Assembly: GCA_046349775.1 (NCBI GenBank)
Contig: JAXMBS010000049.1
Location: 1 to 39,233 of the forward strand
Length of the DNA stretch: 39,233 nt
Direction of reading: 5' to 3'
Origin: JAEUIG01 sp046349775
GTDB lineage: Bacteria > Planctomycetota > Planctomycetia > Planctomycetales > Planctomycetaceae
The notes beneath the pieces were generated by a model. It did not search any database. It was not told the origin of the DNA and was given only the letters and a program-made list of their open reading frames with translations. This document shows, piece by piece, positions 29,323 through 37,621 of this stretch (the stretch's first letter is position 1; the number at the start of each line of letters is the position of its first letter). The translations under genes and the position numbers were made by a program.

Positions 29323-30168
29323 ATGAATTCCACACGTCCACCGTCAGTCGATCATCCGCCACTGCTGTACGGCACCGCCTGGAAGGAGGACGAGACTGAG
29401 CGCCTCGCGATCCTCGCCCTCGAGCAGGGTTTCCGCGGAATCGACACCGCCAATCAGCGGAAGCATTACCACGAGGCAGGCGTCGGGGCTGCGCTCAGGA
29501 CGGCGTTCGCAAGCGGCGTTGTGGCGCGGGACGAACTGTTCCTGCAAACGAAGTTCACGTTCCTCGGCGGACAGGATCACCGGCTGCCATACGATCGCGA
29601 CGCACCGACTGGTACGCAGGTCGCGCAGTCGTTTGCCAGTTCGCTCGAGCATCTGGGTGTCGACAGGCTGGATTCGTACGTCCTCCACGGCCCGTCAAGG
29701 CAGAGCGGACTGGGCCCGATGGATTGGGAGGCGTGGGAGGCGATGGAGCAGTTGCATGCCGCCGGTCGCACGAAGTCGCTCGGCATCAGCAACGTGAACC
29801 TGCCGCAACTGGAACTGCTCTGCCGCGGTGCGCGAGTCCGGCCGCAGTTCGTCCAGAATCGCTGTTATGCAGTCCTGGGCTGGGACCGGGCGGTGCGCGG
29901 GTTCTGCCGCACGCACGGCGTTGTCTACCAGGGCTTTTCGCTGCTCACCGCAAATCGCGCCGTCTTGGCGCATCCGACCATTGAGCGTCTGGCGGCCCGT
30001 CACCACCGGACGCCAGCACAGATCGTCTTTCGGTTCGCGCTTGACGTCGGCATGCTGCCGCTGACGGGCACGACGAATCCCGATCACATGCGGGCCGACC
30101 TGTCGGTCGACGACTTCCGGCTGGATCCGACCGAAGTCACCACGATCGAGACGCTGATCGAGCGGTGA
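29323..30168 (+). CDS. Aldo/keto reductase
   Basis: NAD(P)H-dependent reductase of a carbonyl substrate, cytoplasmic (no signal peptide). 281 residues with the (beta/alpha)8 family pattern. The tetrad is visible: Asp in GFRGIDTANQ, Tyr in KHYHEAGVG, Lys in LFLQTKF and His in SYVLHGP. The segment SLGISNVN is the typical strand 6 motif, and the late RFALDVGMLPLTGTTN matches the cofactor loop. Similar small proteins in plants and bacteria reduce sugars or ketones, but substrate specificity cannot be read. Start ATG 29323. It converges with the Dabb gene. Confidence 0.93.
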   Translation: MNSTRPPSVDHPPLLYGTAWKEDETERLAILALEQGFRGIDTANQRKHYHEAGVGAALRTAFASGVVARDELFLQTKFTFLGGQDHRLPYDRDAPTGTQVAQSFASSLEHLGVDRLDSYVLHGPSRQSGLGPMDWEAWEAMEQLHAAGRTKSLGISNVNLPQLELLCRGARVRPQFVQNRCYAVLGWDRAVRGFCRTHGVVYQGFSLLTANRAVLAHPTIERLAARHHRTPAQIVFRFALDVGMLPLTGTTNPDHMRADLSVDDFRLDPTEVTTIETLIER

Positions 30169-30209
30169 CAACGCTTCCCTATGGGGCGCGGCTTAAACGG
30201 TCGGGCGTT

Positions 30210-30521
30210 TTACCCATCCACGTAGGAGTCGAACACCCGCACCTGCTTCCAGCTGGGCTTGTTCTCTTCAATGAACTTCAGGTGCGCCGGGGCCGTCTGG
30301 TACACGCGCCGTGCGCGGCACGGTCCGTAAACACCACGTGCAAGCGCGACGTCGAAATTGAGGTCGTTCACCGGCCGCGTCAGGTCTTTCGACAACTTGC
30401 CCGCCGCGTAAAACTCGACCCCCGGATGGTCCTTCAGGTACTTGTGGCACGCCGCCACCATCCGGTCGATGGCGGCCGGAGAGTTGTCGTTCAGCGAAAA
30501 GTACACGTTGTGAGCCAGCAT
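30210..30521 (-). CDS. Dabb-family (stress-responsive alpha-beta barrel) protein
   Basis: 103 residues starting at the ATG at 30521. The sequence LAHNVYFSLNDNSPAAIDRMVAACHKYLKDHPGV, then GKLSKDL and the C-terminal H-x-K-F-I-E-E-N-K-P-S-W matches the dimeric ferredoxin-like Dabb domain. The usual Dabb proteins bind small hydrophobic molecules or act in aromatic metabolism; no specific role can be assigned. The longer frame to 30659 is Ser/Arg-rich and not part of the domain. It is monocistronic between two convergent/divergent neighbours. Confidence 0.85.
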   Translation of the reverse strand: MLAHNVYFSLNDNSPAAIDRMVAACHKYLKDHPGVEFYAAGKLSKDLTRPVNDLNFDVALARGVYGPCRARRVYQTAPAHLKFIEENKPSWKQVRVFDSYVDG

Positions 30522-30731
30522 GAGGTTCTCGAAAGTTGTTCTATCAGGAAAAGAAAAACAGGAGCGAGCAGAGGAAGCGGTTGAGACACGCAAGAAATCG
30601 GTGTCGTCCTGGTTCGGATTGCGAGATGCGGATCTGCACCGTACTTCGATCAATCTCAAATCCTGAACCCAAGAGTCTCCGTTGCCGCTGTTTTCTCCAG
30701 TCTTTCGCGTTTTTGGCGGTTCGATCCCCGC

Positions 30732-31439
30732 TCAGAACGAATCCGTGCGACCGCCACCGGTGGGCGCGACGGTCTGCGGCGGCCCGGAGGTCGCCGGAGT
30801 GGCGGAACTGGAGGTCACCGAGCCGAGCAATCCTCCCGAATACAGCGAGCGACGCATCGCGTAGCGAATCGGGAACGTCGAGAAGGTGGCCGCGGTGTTC
30901 GGCTGTCCGGCGATGCGTTCCATGGAGACTTCATCAAACATCGGACCGGAGCCGCGCAGGCTGCGTTCGGAGACGTACTGGTTCAGCGCGAGCCATTGGA
31001 GATCGGGCCCCAGGCCGAAAAACTGCTTGCGCGTCGGTCCGGGATTGAAGCCCAGAAAGCTGCGCGGCAGCGGTGCCGTGTGCAGCGAGGTCAACAGAAT
31101 GGCGACCACGGTGTAACCGGTGGCGGCGGCCAGCAGCCAGCGCAGAGAGTTGTGGAGCACGACGGGGACGTCGACATAGGTCGGCATCAGGTATTCGCCC
31201 GCCGCGCGGAAGCCGAAGACGAGCGCCGTGAACAGTCCGACGAGCGCCACGAAGTCCCAGTACGCCATTCCGGCTGGGACGCTCTGTTCGAGCGTCGCCG
31301 CCAGCGGCTCAAAGAAGTTCATCGCCAGGAGGCCGGCCAGCAGCGTGCTGAGGAACACGGTGGCCGCGCCCCAGGTCCCTTCGGTTGCGACGAACCACGT
31401 CACGCCGGCCAGCACGGCAAGCAGCAGGATGTCGATCAT
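30732..31439 (-). CDS. CvpA-family membrane protein
   Basis: 235 residues from the ATG at 31439. Four hydrophobic helices lie in the first 125 residues (IDILLLAVLAGVTWFVA, GAATVFLSTLLAGLLAMNFF, MAYWDFVALVGLFTALVFGF, SLRWLLAAATGYTVVAILLTSL), the arrangement of the CvpA (colicin V production) family, whose members affect envelope integrity and secretion. The soluble tail ends in a Ser/Thr/Pro/Gly-rich low-complexity stretch. Same strand and 123 bases downstream of the GspE-type ATPase, so possibly in the same transcript. Confidence 0.8.
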   Translation of the reverse strand: MIDILLLAVLAGVTWFVATEGTWGAATVFLSTLLAGLLAMNFFEPLAATLEQSVPAGMAYWDFVALVGLFTALVFGFRAAGEYLMPTYVDVPVVLHNSLRWLLAAATGYTVVAILLTSLHTAPLPRSFLGFNPGPTRKQFFGLGPDLQWLALNQYVSERSLRGSGPMFDEVSMERIAGQPNTAATFSTFPIRYAMRRSLYSGGLLGSVTSSSATPATSGPPQTVAPTGGGRTDSF

Positions 31440-31562
31440 GGGAAGGTTGGTGTTCTATGGTTGACCCGAAAAGAAGCAGGGTGCAATGGGACAGCGGAGC
31501 AGAGGGCACGTGTCAATGCCGAACCTTCCCTTTGCTCCTTCGATCCTCTGCCCCTTCGCCCC

Positions 31563-33500
31563 TCACTTCACTACCCGCATCAGTTCATCGGCCGATGTCA
31601 CGCCGCGGACGACCAGCCTCAGCCCTTCCTCGCGCATGTACAGCATGCCGTTTTTGCGGGCTTCGGCCGTCATCGCCGACGCGGCCGCCTTGTCGCGGAT
31701 CAAGTCCCGCATGCGGTCGTTGACCATCAGCAGCTCGAAGACACCGATCCGGCCGCGGTAGCCGACGCCGCCGCAATGTGTGCAGGGTTCGGCCCGCTCC
31801 TTCGGCGGACGATAAAACTTTTCGACCTTGTCCGCCGGCAGCCCCGCCTGCTTCAGCAGTTCCGGGTTGGGCTTGTAGGCCTCCTTACAGTGCGGGCACA
31901 GCCGCCGTGCCAGCCGCTGACCGAGAATCGCAGAGACCGACCCCGACAACATGAATGGCTCGACATTCAGGTCGAGCAGCCGGTACAGCGCCGTGATCGT
32001 GTCGTTGGCGTGGACGGTCGAGAACACCATGTGGCCGGTGCTGGCCGCCTGGCAGGCGATCTTCGCCGTCTCGTCGTCCCGGATTTCGCCGATCATCACG
32101 ACGTCGGGGTCCTGACGCAGCACGCTGCGCAGCGAACCGCCGAACGACTGTCCCGACTTGGTGTTGATCTCGATCTGCGTCGCGCCGTCGAGCTTGTACT
32201 CGATGGGGTCCTCAATCGTGATCACGTTGACCATGTGCCGATCGATGCCGTTGAGGCACGCGTACAAAGTCGTCGATTTGCCGGCGCCGGTCGGTCCGCA
32301 GCAGAGGAACAGACCGTGCGGCTGGTGCGTCACTTGCTTGATCTTTTCCTCGAGCTGCTTGCGCATGCCGAGCTGCTCCAGCGTGCTGACGGCATTCGCC
32401 TGATCGAGGATACGCATACTCATCTTTTCGCCGAACCGCGTCCCCTGCGTCGCAACGCGGAAATCGACTTCGCGGCTCTCAACCAGCGCGCCGAAGCTGC
32501 CGTCCTGCGGACGGCGGCGTTCGGTGATATCCATCGCGCTGAGCACTTTGAAAATGTTGACGACGGCGTCACCGACGGGACGATCGAACGGCTCGGTGGG
32601 GAACATCACGCCGTCGATACGGACGCGGATGCCCATCTGCTCGTCAGCGGGCTCCATGTGGATGTCGGTCGCGCGGCGGAGGATGCTGTCGTACACCAGC
32701 TCGCGGGCCGCCAGGAAGCCCTTGGAACTCTCCACCTGCCGGGTCCGGGAGTCGTCGCGCTGACCGGTCTTGGTCTTGCCGATGAACTGGATCGGCGGGC
32801 CGAGCGTGGCATCGACGACTTTGCCGCCCCCCAGGTGAATGCCGATTCGCGCCAGCTGCCGGATGCCCCACTGCTGCAGGTGCCGGGGCGTCAGCACTTT
32901 GCCGGATTCAGGCACGTGCTGGTTGCGCTCGTAGACGTACGTGCCGATCGAACCGCCGTACAGCAGCAGCAGCGCCAGCAGACCCAACAGGAACGTGGGA
33001 AAGATGATGACGGACAGAAAGGCGGCGAGGCCCCCCCCGAGTTGAATCGAGTTCCAGAACTCCGGCCGGAGGCGCAGCGAACGGCTGTCGGTGGCGACCC
33101 AGGCTGAGGTGTTCATCCAGTACAGAAACACGCAGGCGATCAGGACCAGCTTGACGAGGCTGAAATACCGGCCCGCGACGACATACGCGCTGCCGGACGA
33201 GGAATCCCGCTGCTTGTTGCCGCGATAGAACCCGTCCGGCACCGTTGCCCAGTTGTTCGGGTCGCCCGCCGCGCCGCCGGCAGCCGCAGCGGGTTGCGCC
33301 CCGGCGGGAGCGCCGGCCGGTGCGGCCCCCGCCTGCGGATCCTGCGCGGCCACCGGCGACACGACCACGCACGCCGCAACCAGCAGGACGCCAACCAGCG
33401 ACGAGGCACGAAGTGAATTGCAAATTGCCAATCGCCGATTGCCGATTGCCAATGGCGCCCGGCTGCGGCAAATCTGAAATTTGCAATGTCCAATTTGCAT
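31563..33500 (-). CDS. GspE/PilB-type secretion ATPase with membrane-anchored N-terminus
   Basis: Motor ATPase for a type II secretion or type IV pilus system. With the ATG at 33500 it has 645 residues. The C-terminal core is classic: Walker A GPTGAGKSTTLY near residue 400, Asp-box VITIEDPIEYKLDG, Walker B DVVMIGEIRDDETA near 468, His-box TGHMVFSTVHANDT, and a tetracysteine zinc site (CPHC near 533, CTHC near 575). The N-terminal third is unusual: a repeat-derived start, a hydrophobic signal-like stretch (LVGVLLVAACVVVSPVAAQ), an Ala/Gly/Pro linker and two strong membrane helices before the ATPase. Typical GspE has a cytoplasmic N1E domain instead. It follows pilT by about 75 bases. Confidence 0.88.
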   Translation of the reverse strand: MQIGHCKFQICRSRAPLAIGNRRLAICNSLRASSLVGVLLVAACVVVSPVAAQDPQAGAAPAGAPAGAQPAAAAGGAAGDPNNWATVPDGFYRGNKQRDSSSGSAYVVAGRYFSLVKLVLIACVFLYWMNTSAWVATDSRSLRLRPEFWNSIQLGGGLAAFLSVIIFPTFLLGLLALLLLYGGSIGTYVYERNQHVPESGKVLTPRHLQQWGIRQLARIGIHLGGGKVVDATLGPPIQFIGKTKTGQRDDSRTRQVESSKGFLAARELVYDSILRRATDIHMEPADEQMGIRVRIDGVMFPTEPFDRPVGDAVVNIFKVLSAMDITERRRPQDGSFGALVESREVDFRVATQGTRFGEKMSMRILDQANAVSTLEQLGMRKQLEEKIKQVTHQPHGLFLCCGPTGAGKSTTLYACLNGIDRHMVNVITIEDPIEYKLDGATQIEINTKSGQSFGGSLRSVLRQDPDVVMIGEIRDDETAKIACQAASTGHMVFSTVHANDTITALYRLLDLNVEPFMLSGSVSAILGQRLARRLCPHCKEAYKPNPELLKQAGLPADKVEKFYRPPKERAEPCTHCGGVGYRGRIGVFELLMVNDRMRDLIRDKAAASAMTAEARKNGMLYMREEGLRLVVRGVTSADELMRVVK

Positions 33501-33511
33501 TTTGCAATTCC
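33416..33511. repeat. AATTGCAAAT/GATTGCC phrase repeat at the start of the GspE-like gene
   Basis: A 96-base stretch built from AATTGCC, GATTGCC and TTTGCA phrases (several are complementary to each other). It overlaps the beginning of the GspE-like coding region: residues 1-30 are translated from it. Similar phrase repeats occur in intergenic DNA of other bacteria. Confidence 0.7.
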
Positions 33512-33576
33512 CTTCGTCGGTCGGAGGCGTCCTCGAAAATGCGCTCGCACCCGTTTCAACAACCAACGCACAGCAG

Positions 33577-34767
33577 TTACAGGATCGCCGGCCCTTTCAC
33601 ATCGATGCCCTTCAGCATCATCTTCAGTTCTTCGACGTTCGGCGACACTTCATAGGCCGTTTCTCGACTGATGAATTCCCTCTTCAGAAAGCCGTACAGC
33701 GAATCGTTGAACTGCTGCATCCCTTCTTCCTTGCCGATCCGCATCGCGGCCGACAGCTTGTCGTCCTGCTCTTCGAGGACGAGTTTCTTGACGGTGGGGT
33801 TGAACAGCATGATCTCGACGATCGGCACACGCTTGGGACCGCCGTCTTCCAGGATCGTCGGCAGCAGTTTCTGGGCCACGATGCCGCGCATGTTGAATCC
33901 CAGCGAACTGCGAATCGCCTTGTGCATATCCTGTGGGAACAGGTCGAGAATACGGCCGACGGTCGAAGGCGAGCTGGAAGCGTGAATCGTTCCGAACACG
34001 AGGTGCCCCGTCTCCGCCGCATGGATCGCGGTTTCAAACGTGTCGCGATCACGCATTTCGCCCACCAGCATGATGTCCGGGTCTTCGCGGACCGCGTGCT
34101 TCATGGCGATGTGGAAGTCCCGCACGTCCATGCCGAGCTCGCGCTGATTGATCAGTGCCTTGTCCGGTGTGAACACGTATTCGATCGGGTCCTCGATGGT
34201 CAGGATGTGCACCCGCTCGCGCTGGTTCACCCAGTTGAGCATCGACGCAATCGTCGTGCTCTTGCCCGATCCCGTCACGCCGGCCAGCAGCACCATCCCC
34301 TGGTCGAACTTGCAGAGTCCTTCTATCGACGGCGGCAGGTGCAGACCGGCGAAATCCGGAATGTTCTGCTCGACTTTACGGGCGACCATTCCCGGCTGGC
34401 CGAGTTGTCGAAACAAATTCACGCGGAACCGCCAGTTCCGCCCCTCGTACGGCACGACGTGCGCCAGGTCCGTCCCCCCGTTCTCCTCGAAGATCATTTT
34501 GTTCCGCTCGTCCATGATCTCGTAGAACATGCGGAGCATCGTCTCTTCGTCAATAGGCGGTTCGGAAACCTCGCGGAGCGTGCCGCGAATCCGCAGGATC
34601 GCCGGCTTGCCGACCTGCAGGTGCAGGTCGGATGCGTTCAGCTTGATCTGTGCCTTGAAGAGGCGGTTGATCTCCGGATCCGCCACGCGCTTGACTGTGA
34701 TCGGCGGCGCCGGCTTGGAGGGAGAAGTCGTCGGAGCGGACTTCGAGGCTGTGGCCGAGGCAGACAT
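33577..34767 (-). CDS. pilT: Type IV pilus retraction ATPase PilT
   Basis: Hexameric motor that powers pilus disassembly (twitching) or a related secretion function. 396 residues, ATG at 34767. Features in order: a Pro/Ser/Lys-rich extension of about 30 residues, N-terminal domain with ASDLHLQVGKPAILRIRG, Walker A GVTGSGKSTTIA near residue 164, Asp-box ILTIEDPIEYVF, Walker B DIMLVGEMRDRDT near 235 and the His-box TGHLVFGTIHAS, then VAQKLLP and the retraction-type motif region. PilT and PilU cannot be separated with certainty from sequence alone. It is upstream of the GspE-type ATPase on the same strand. Confidence 0.92.
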   Translation of the reverse strand: MSASATASKSAPTTSPSKPAPPITVKRVADPEINRLFKAQIKLNASDLHLQVGKPAILRIRGTLREVSEPPIDEETMLRMFYEIMDERNKMIFEENGGTDLAHVVPYEGRNWRFRVNLFRQLGQPGMVARKVEQNIPDFAGLHLPPSIEGLCKFDQGMVLLAGVTGSGKSTTIASMLNWVNQRERVHILTIEDPIEYVFTPDKALINQRELGMDVRDFHIAMKHAVREDPDIMLVGEMRDRDTFETAIHAAETGHLVFGTIHASSSPSTVGRILDLFPQDMHKAIRSSLGFNMRGIVAQKLLPTILEDGGPKRVPIVEIMLFNPTVKKLVLEEQDDKLSAAMRIGKEEGMQQFNDSLYGFLKREFISRETAYEVSPNVEELKMMLKGIDVKGPAIL

Positions 34768-34970
34768 GTGCGTAAACTCCCAAGGGCGGACCGGCAGGTC
34801 CGGGAACGAGGCGTCCCCAGATCATATCACTCCCGCCCTACCGGAGAAAATGAGCCGGTGCGCGAGTTTCACATGTCGGCCGGCCGGTTCCACGGTTGTA
34901 TGACCTTCCGGCCCTGCGAAGATACCGGCGGTGATGACGTCTCCCGCCGGAATTCGTTGCGAGCCTATCC

Positions 34971-35348
34971 ATGTCCGAACAAAAGCCATTTTCCGTCGGC
35001 GGCCGGCTGCGCAGCTTCGTTTACGCCGGCCGCGGCATCCGGGTCATGCTTCAGTCGCAGCACAATGCCTGGATTCACGCCGGCGCAACGGCCGGCGTCA
35101 TTTTGGCCGGTGCGGCAGCCGGGCTGACTTCCGTGGAATGGTGCCTGATCGTGCTGGCGACTGTGGCGGTCTGGACCGCGGAAGCCCTGAACACCGCCTT
35201 CGAGTTCCTGACGGATGTGGCGTCGCCGACGATTCATCCCGTGGCAGAGAAAGCCAAAGACGTGGCGGCCGGCGCCGTGCTGATGGCGGCGATCGGAGCG
35301 GCACTTGTGGGGCTGCTCGTCTTCGGACCACATCTCTGGGGTGGATGA
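34971..35348 (+). CDS. dgkA: Diacylglycerol kinase
   Basis: Integral membrane enzyme that phosphorylates diacylglycerol (or undecaprenol in Gram-positives). 125 residues from the ATG at 34971. The signature EALNTAFEFLTD, then HPVAEKAKDVAAGAVL contains the conserved Glu, Asn, Glu-Lys and Asp residues of the DgkA family, with three hydrophobic helices (VILAGAAAGLTSVEWCLIVLATVAVW and AAIGAALVGLLVFG among them). The length fits the family. Whether it acts on DAG or undecaprenol is not readable. Divergent from pilT. Confidence 0.93.
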   Translation: MSEQKPFSVGGRLRSFVYAGRGIRVMLQSQHNAWIHAGATAGVILAGAAAGLTSVEWCLIVLATVAVWTAEALNTAFEFLTDVASPTIHPVAEKAKDVAAGAVLMAAIGAALVGLLVFGPHLWGG

Positions 35349-35535
35349 TCCCGCCGAACAATTCGCCAAGTGTTCCGGACAGTTCGCCAAGCGTTGATTT
35401 CGCCTTCCAGAAGCCTCGTTCGACAGTCCGGGAGATGGCAACCTTCACAACTCCGATTAGAATGACGACTCGCGCAGCCAGACGTCGACGCACCTCTCCC
35501 GCACGATTCGCGCGCACATCAATCACTGCCAGGAC

Positions 35536-36363
35536 ATGATTCAGCGCCCGATCTGGCAACGACAGACCGCATCCCGTGCACTGGCGCTGTGCGGTTGGCT
35601 CATCGCCGCCGGCTGCCAGCAGGCGGCCGAGCCGCCACCTGCGGCCACGGATGCCGCGCCGGACTCCGCTGCCGTAGCTCCGCCCCCGGCGGCGCCTGTC
35701 TCGGTGGCGCGCGAACGCGTCACCGGCGTCGTAACGCTGGATGGACATCCGCTCATTGGCGCCAACGTACTGTTCAGCCCCCTTGAGACCGGCTCGGCCG
35801 CGATCGGAACGACCGATCAGCAGGGGCGCTACGAGCTCAAGTTCAGCGAACGGGAGCCAGGAATTGCGCCCGGCCATTATCGGGTCCGCATCACCGCCGC
35901 CAATTTTCTGAAGGACGCTGGCCTCTTCGGCCGTGAATACATTCCACAGGCCTACAACGTCCAGTCGCAATTGTTCCGCGAGATCACGGCCGGACAGGGA
36001 CCGATCGATTTTGTTCTGCGCTCGGATGCGGACCTCCCGCCGCAGACGAGTGATCGCCGGCGCGGCGCCTACCCCCCCCTGCACCATGTCGTCTTGATCG
36101 TCGCCTCGGGCCTGGGAACCGACTGGCTGGGCTGCTACGGCAGCCCGGCGGGCGTCACTCCCAATTTGGACCGTCTCGCGGCGGAGGGTCTGCGATTTAC
36201 GAACGCCTACTCGATGCCGCATTCTACGGCTGCTCGTGTCACGCTGCTGACCGGCCAGTATCCCTCCCGGCACGGCTGGCTCGGCGACTGGGACGTCGCG
36301 CAGTCGAAGTCAGCCTGGTTCGACTGGCAACGGCATCGCAGCCTCGTCCGCCGTCTGCACTAA
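35536..36363 (+). pseudogene. Regulatory-like domain fused to a sulfatase-fold protein, N-terminal part ending in an in-frame stop
   Basis: Lipoprotein signal (LALCGWLIAAGC, good lipobox) followed by an Ala/Pro linker, then a carboxypeptidase-regulatory-like beta domain (VTGVVTLDGHPLIGANVLF, then TTDQQGRYELKF). From residue 180 a sulfatase-fold begins (HHVVLIVASGLGTDWLGCYG). The usual metal-binding DD is SG here, and the C/S-x-P-x-R motif is S-T-A-A-R (near 36230), so key residues are missing. The frame stops at a TAA at 36361, but the identical frame continues as clear sulfatase text immediately after it. Hence one gene with a nonsense codon, or two adjacent pieces. Confidence 0.8.
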
Positions 36364-37500
36364 GCGGACTTCATCACGTGCGTCGCAGGACAGTGGCAAC
36401 TCAACAATTTTGACGTGCAACCGGATGCCCTGCTGCAGCACGGATTCGACATCTGGTGTGTCTGGACCGGGGCCCAGCAGAACAATCCCGCCACGCACGA
36501 GCGATATTGGAACCCCTATGTGTACCTGAATCGCCGGTTGCCGCCGGAGGCTGGCAGCTGGCCGACGCGCCATGTCCGCGAACTGGACTGGGGCATGGCC
36601 GGAACGATCGTCGACCAGTTTGGGCCCGACATCGCCGAGTCTTTCGCGCTCCAGAATCTGATGTGGATCAATTCACGCCGGCCGCCACCCCGATTTTTCC
36701 TGTATTACCCCATGACGTTGCCGGCCGCACCTCTTACCACGACACCCGATGCACCCGACGCCACCGGTGATGCAGAACGCCGGCTGGCAATGGTCCGGTA
36801 TGTCGACAAGCTCGTTGGCCAACTGGTCGATGAGCTGGTTCGGTCCCGACATCGCACGCTGCTAATATTCACGAGCGACGGCGGGGCCGACCCGGCGTTC
36901 GACACGGCCGGCGACGCGGCGACGGCCTCGGGGGAACTCGGCATCCTTTCGGAGCGGCGAATTCACGTCCCGCTGATCGTGAGTCAGCTGCGGTCGGTCC
37001 CTGAAGGCGCCGTGAGCGATGCCCTGGTCGACTTCACCGATCTGGCGCCGACGCTGTGTGAATTGGCCGGGAGCCGCGTCCAGTCGGCCGATGAATTCGA
37101 CGGTCACTCACTGGCGGCCGTCCTGTATGGGGGCGCCCGGACGACGTCGCGCGAGTGGATCATGTCGATCGCAGGCCAGTTGCAGGTCGCCGGAGCGCGG
37201 GTCCGGCCCGTCGTTCCGTTCGCCGAGCGCGTGCTCCGCGATCAGCGTTACAAGGTCCATGTCACCGAACAGCGGTCGATCGATGCCCTCTACGATTTAC
37301 AGTCCGATGCTCTGGAAGCCCACAATTTGCTCGAGAGCGAGCTGCCGGAGCACAGGCAGGCGATCCAGAAGTTCCAGAGGATTGTGGACTCGCTCCCCCA
37401 GCAGGACGCCGAGCTGAAATGCGCGCCGTTCGCGGACGAGGTCCGCGCGAACGCCGTCGCCGCGCCGGAGGGCTCGCCGCGACGCATCAGCGGGGGCTGA
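36364..37500 (+). pseudogene. Sulfatase-fold protein, C-terminal part
   Basis: Same frame as 35536-36363 after the TAA. The text resumes with ADFITCVAGQWQLNNF (in active enzymes the Q of GQW is a Lys), QHGFDIWCVWTG, LLIFTSDGGADPAF (SDNG changed to SDGG) and the usual DFTDLAPTLCELAG, ending in VHVTEQRSIDALYDLQSD, typical sulfatase C-terminus. No frame shifts over 1.1 kb. The first in-frame ATG is only at 36415... and lies inside the domain, with no ribosome-binding site, so independent translation is doubtful. All four catalytic signatures are altered, so even if restored it would be catalytically dead or changed. Confidence 0.78.
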
Positions 37501-37621
37501 GTTGTACCGACGCGGTCGATCCGCGCGGGATTTGCCACTGTTGCCCGCAATTTCACCGGGCGATACTCTCCGGTTCTGCCGCACGCGCGGCGCATCACGC
37601 CCTGCCCCGCCAGTTCCGTTC

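Noticed and set aside
30522..30731. Possible upstream extension of the Dabb protein (to 30659)
   Set aside because: The added residues are Ser/Arg/Asn-rich and do not fit the domain; the ATG at 30521 begins exactly where the Dabb homology starts.
30996..33107. 703-codon plus-strand frame
   Set aside because: Opposite the CvpA and GspE-like genes. Length is a result of high GC and codon bias on the other strand.
35098..36273. 391-codon minus-strand frame
   Set aside because: Opposite dgkA and the sulfatase-like fusion; it spans two unrelated plus-strand genes, so it is a shadow.
36361..36363. TAA in the sulfatase-like gene as a recoding site
   Set aside because: UAA is not a selenocysteine or pyrrolysine codon and no downstream stem-loop stands out; a point mutation (for example from TCA) or sequence error is simpler.
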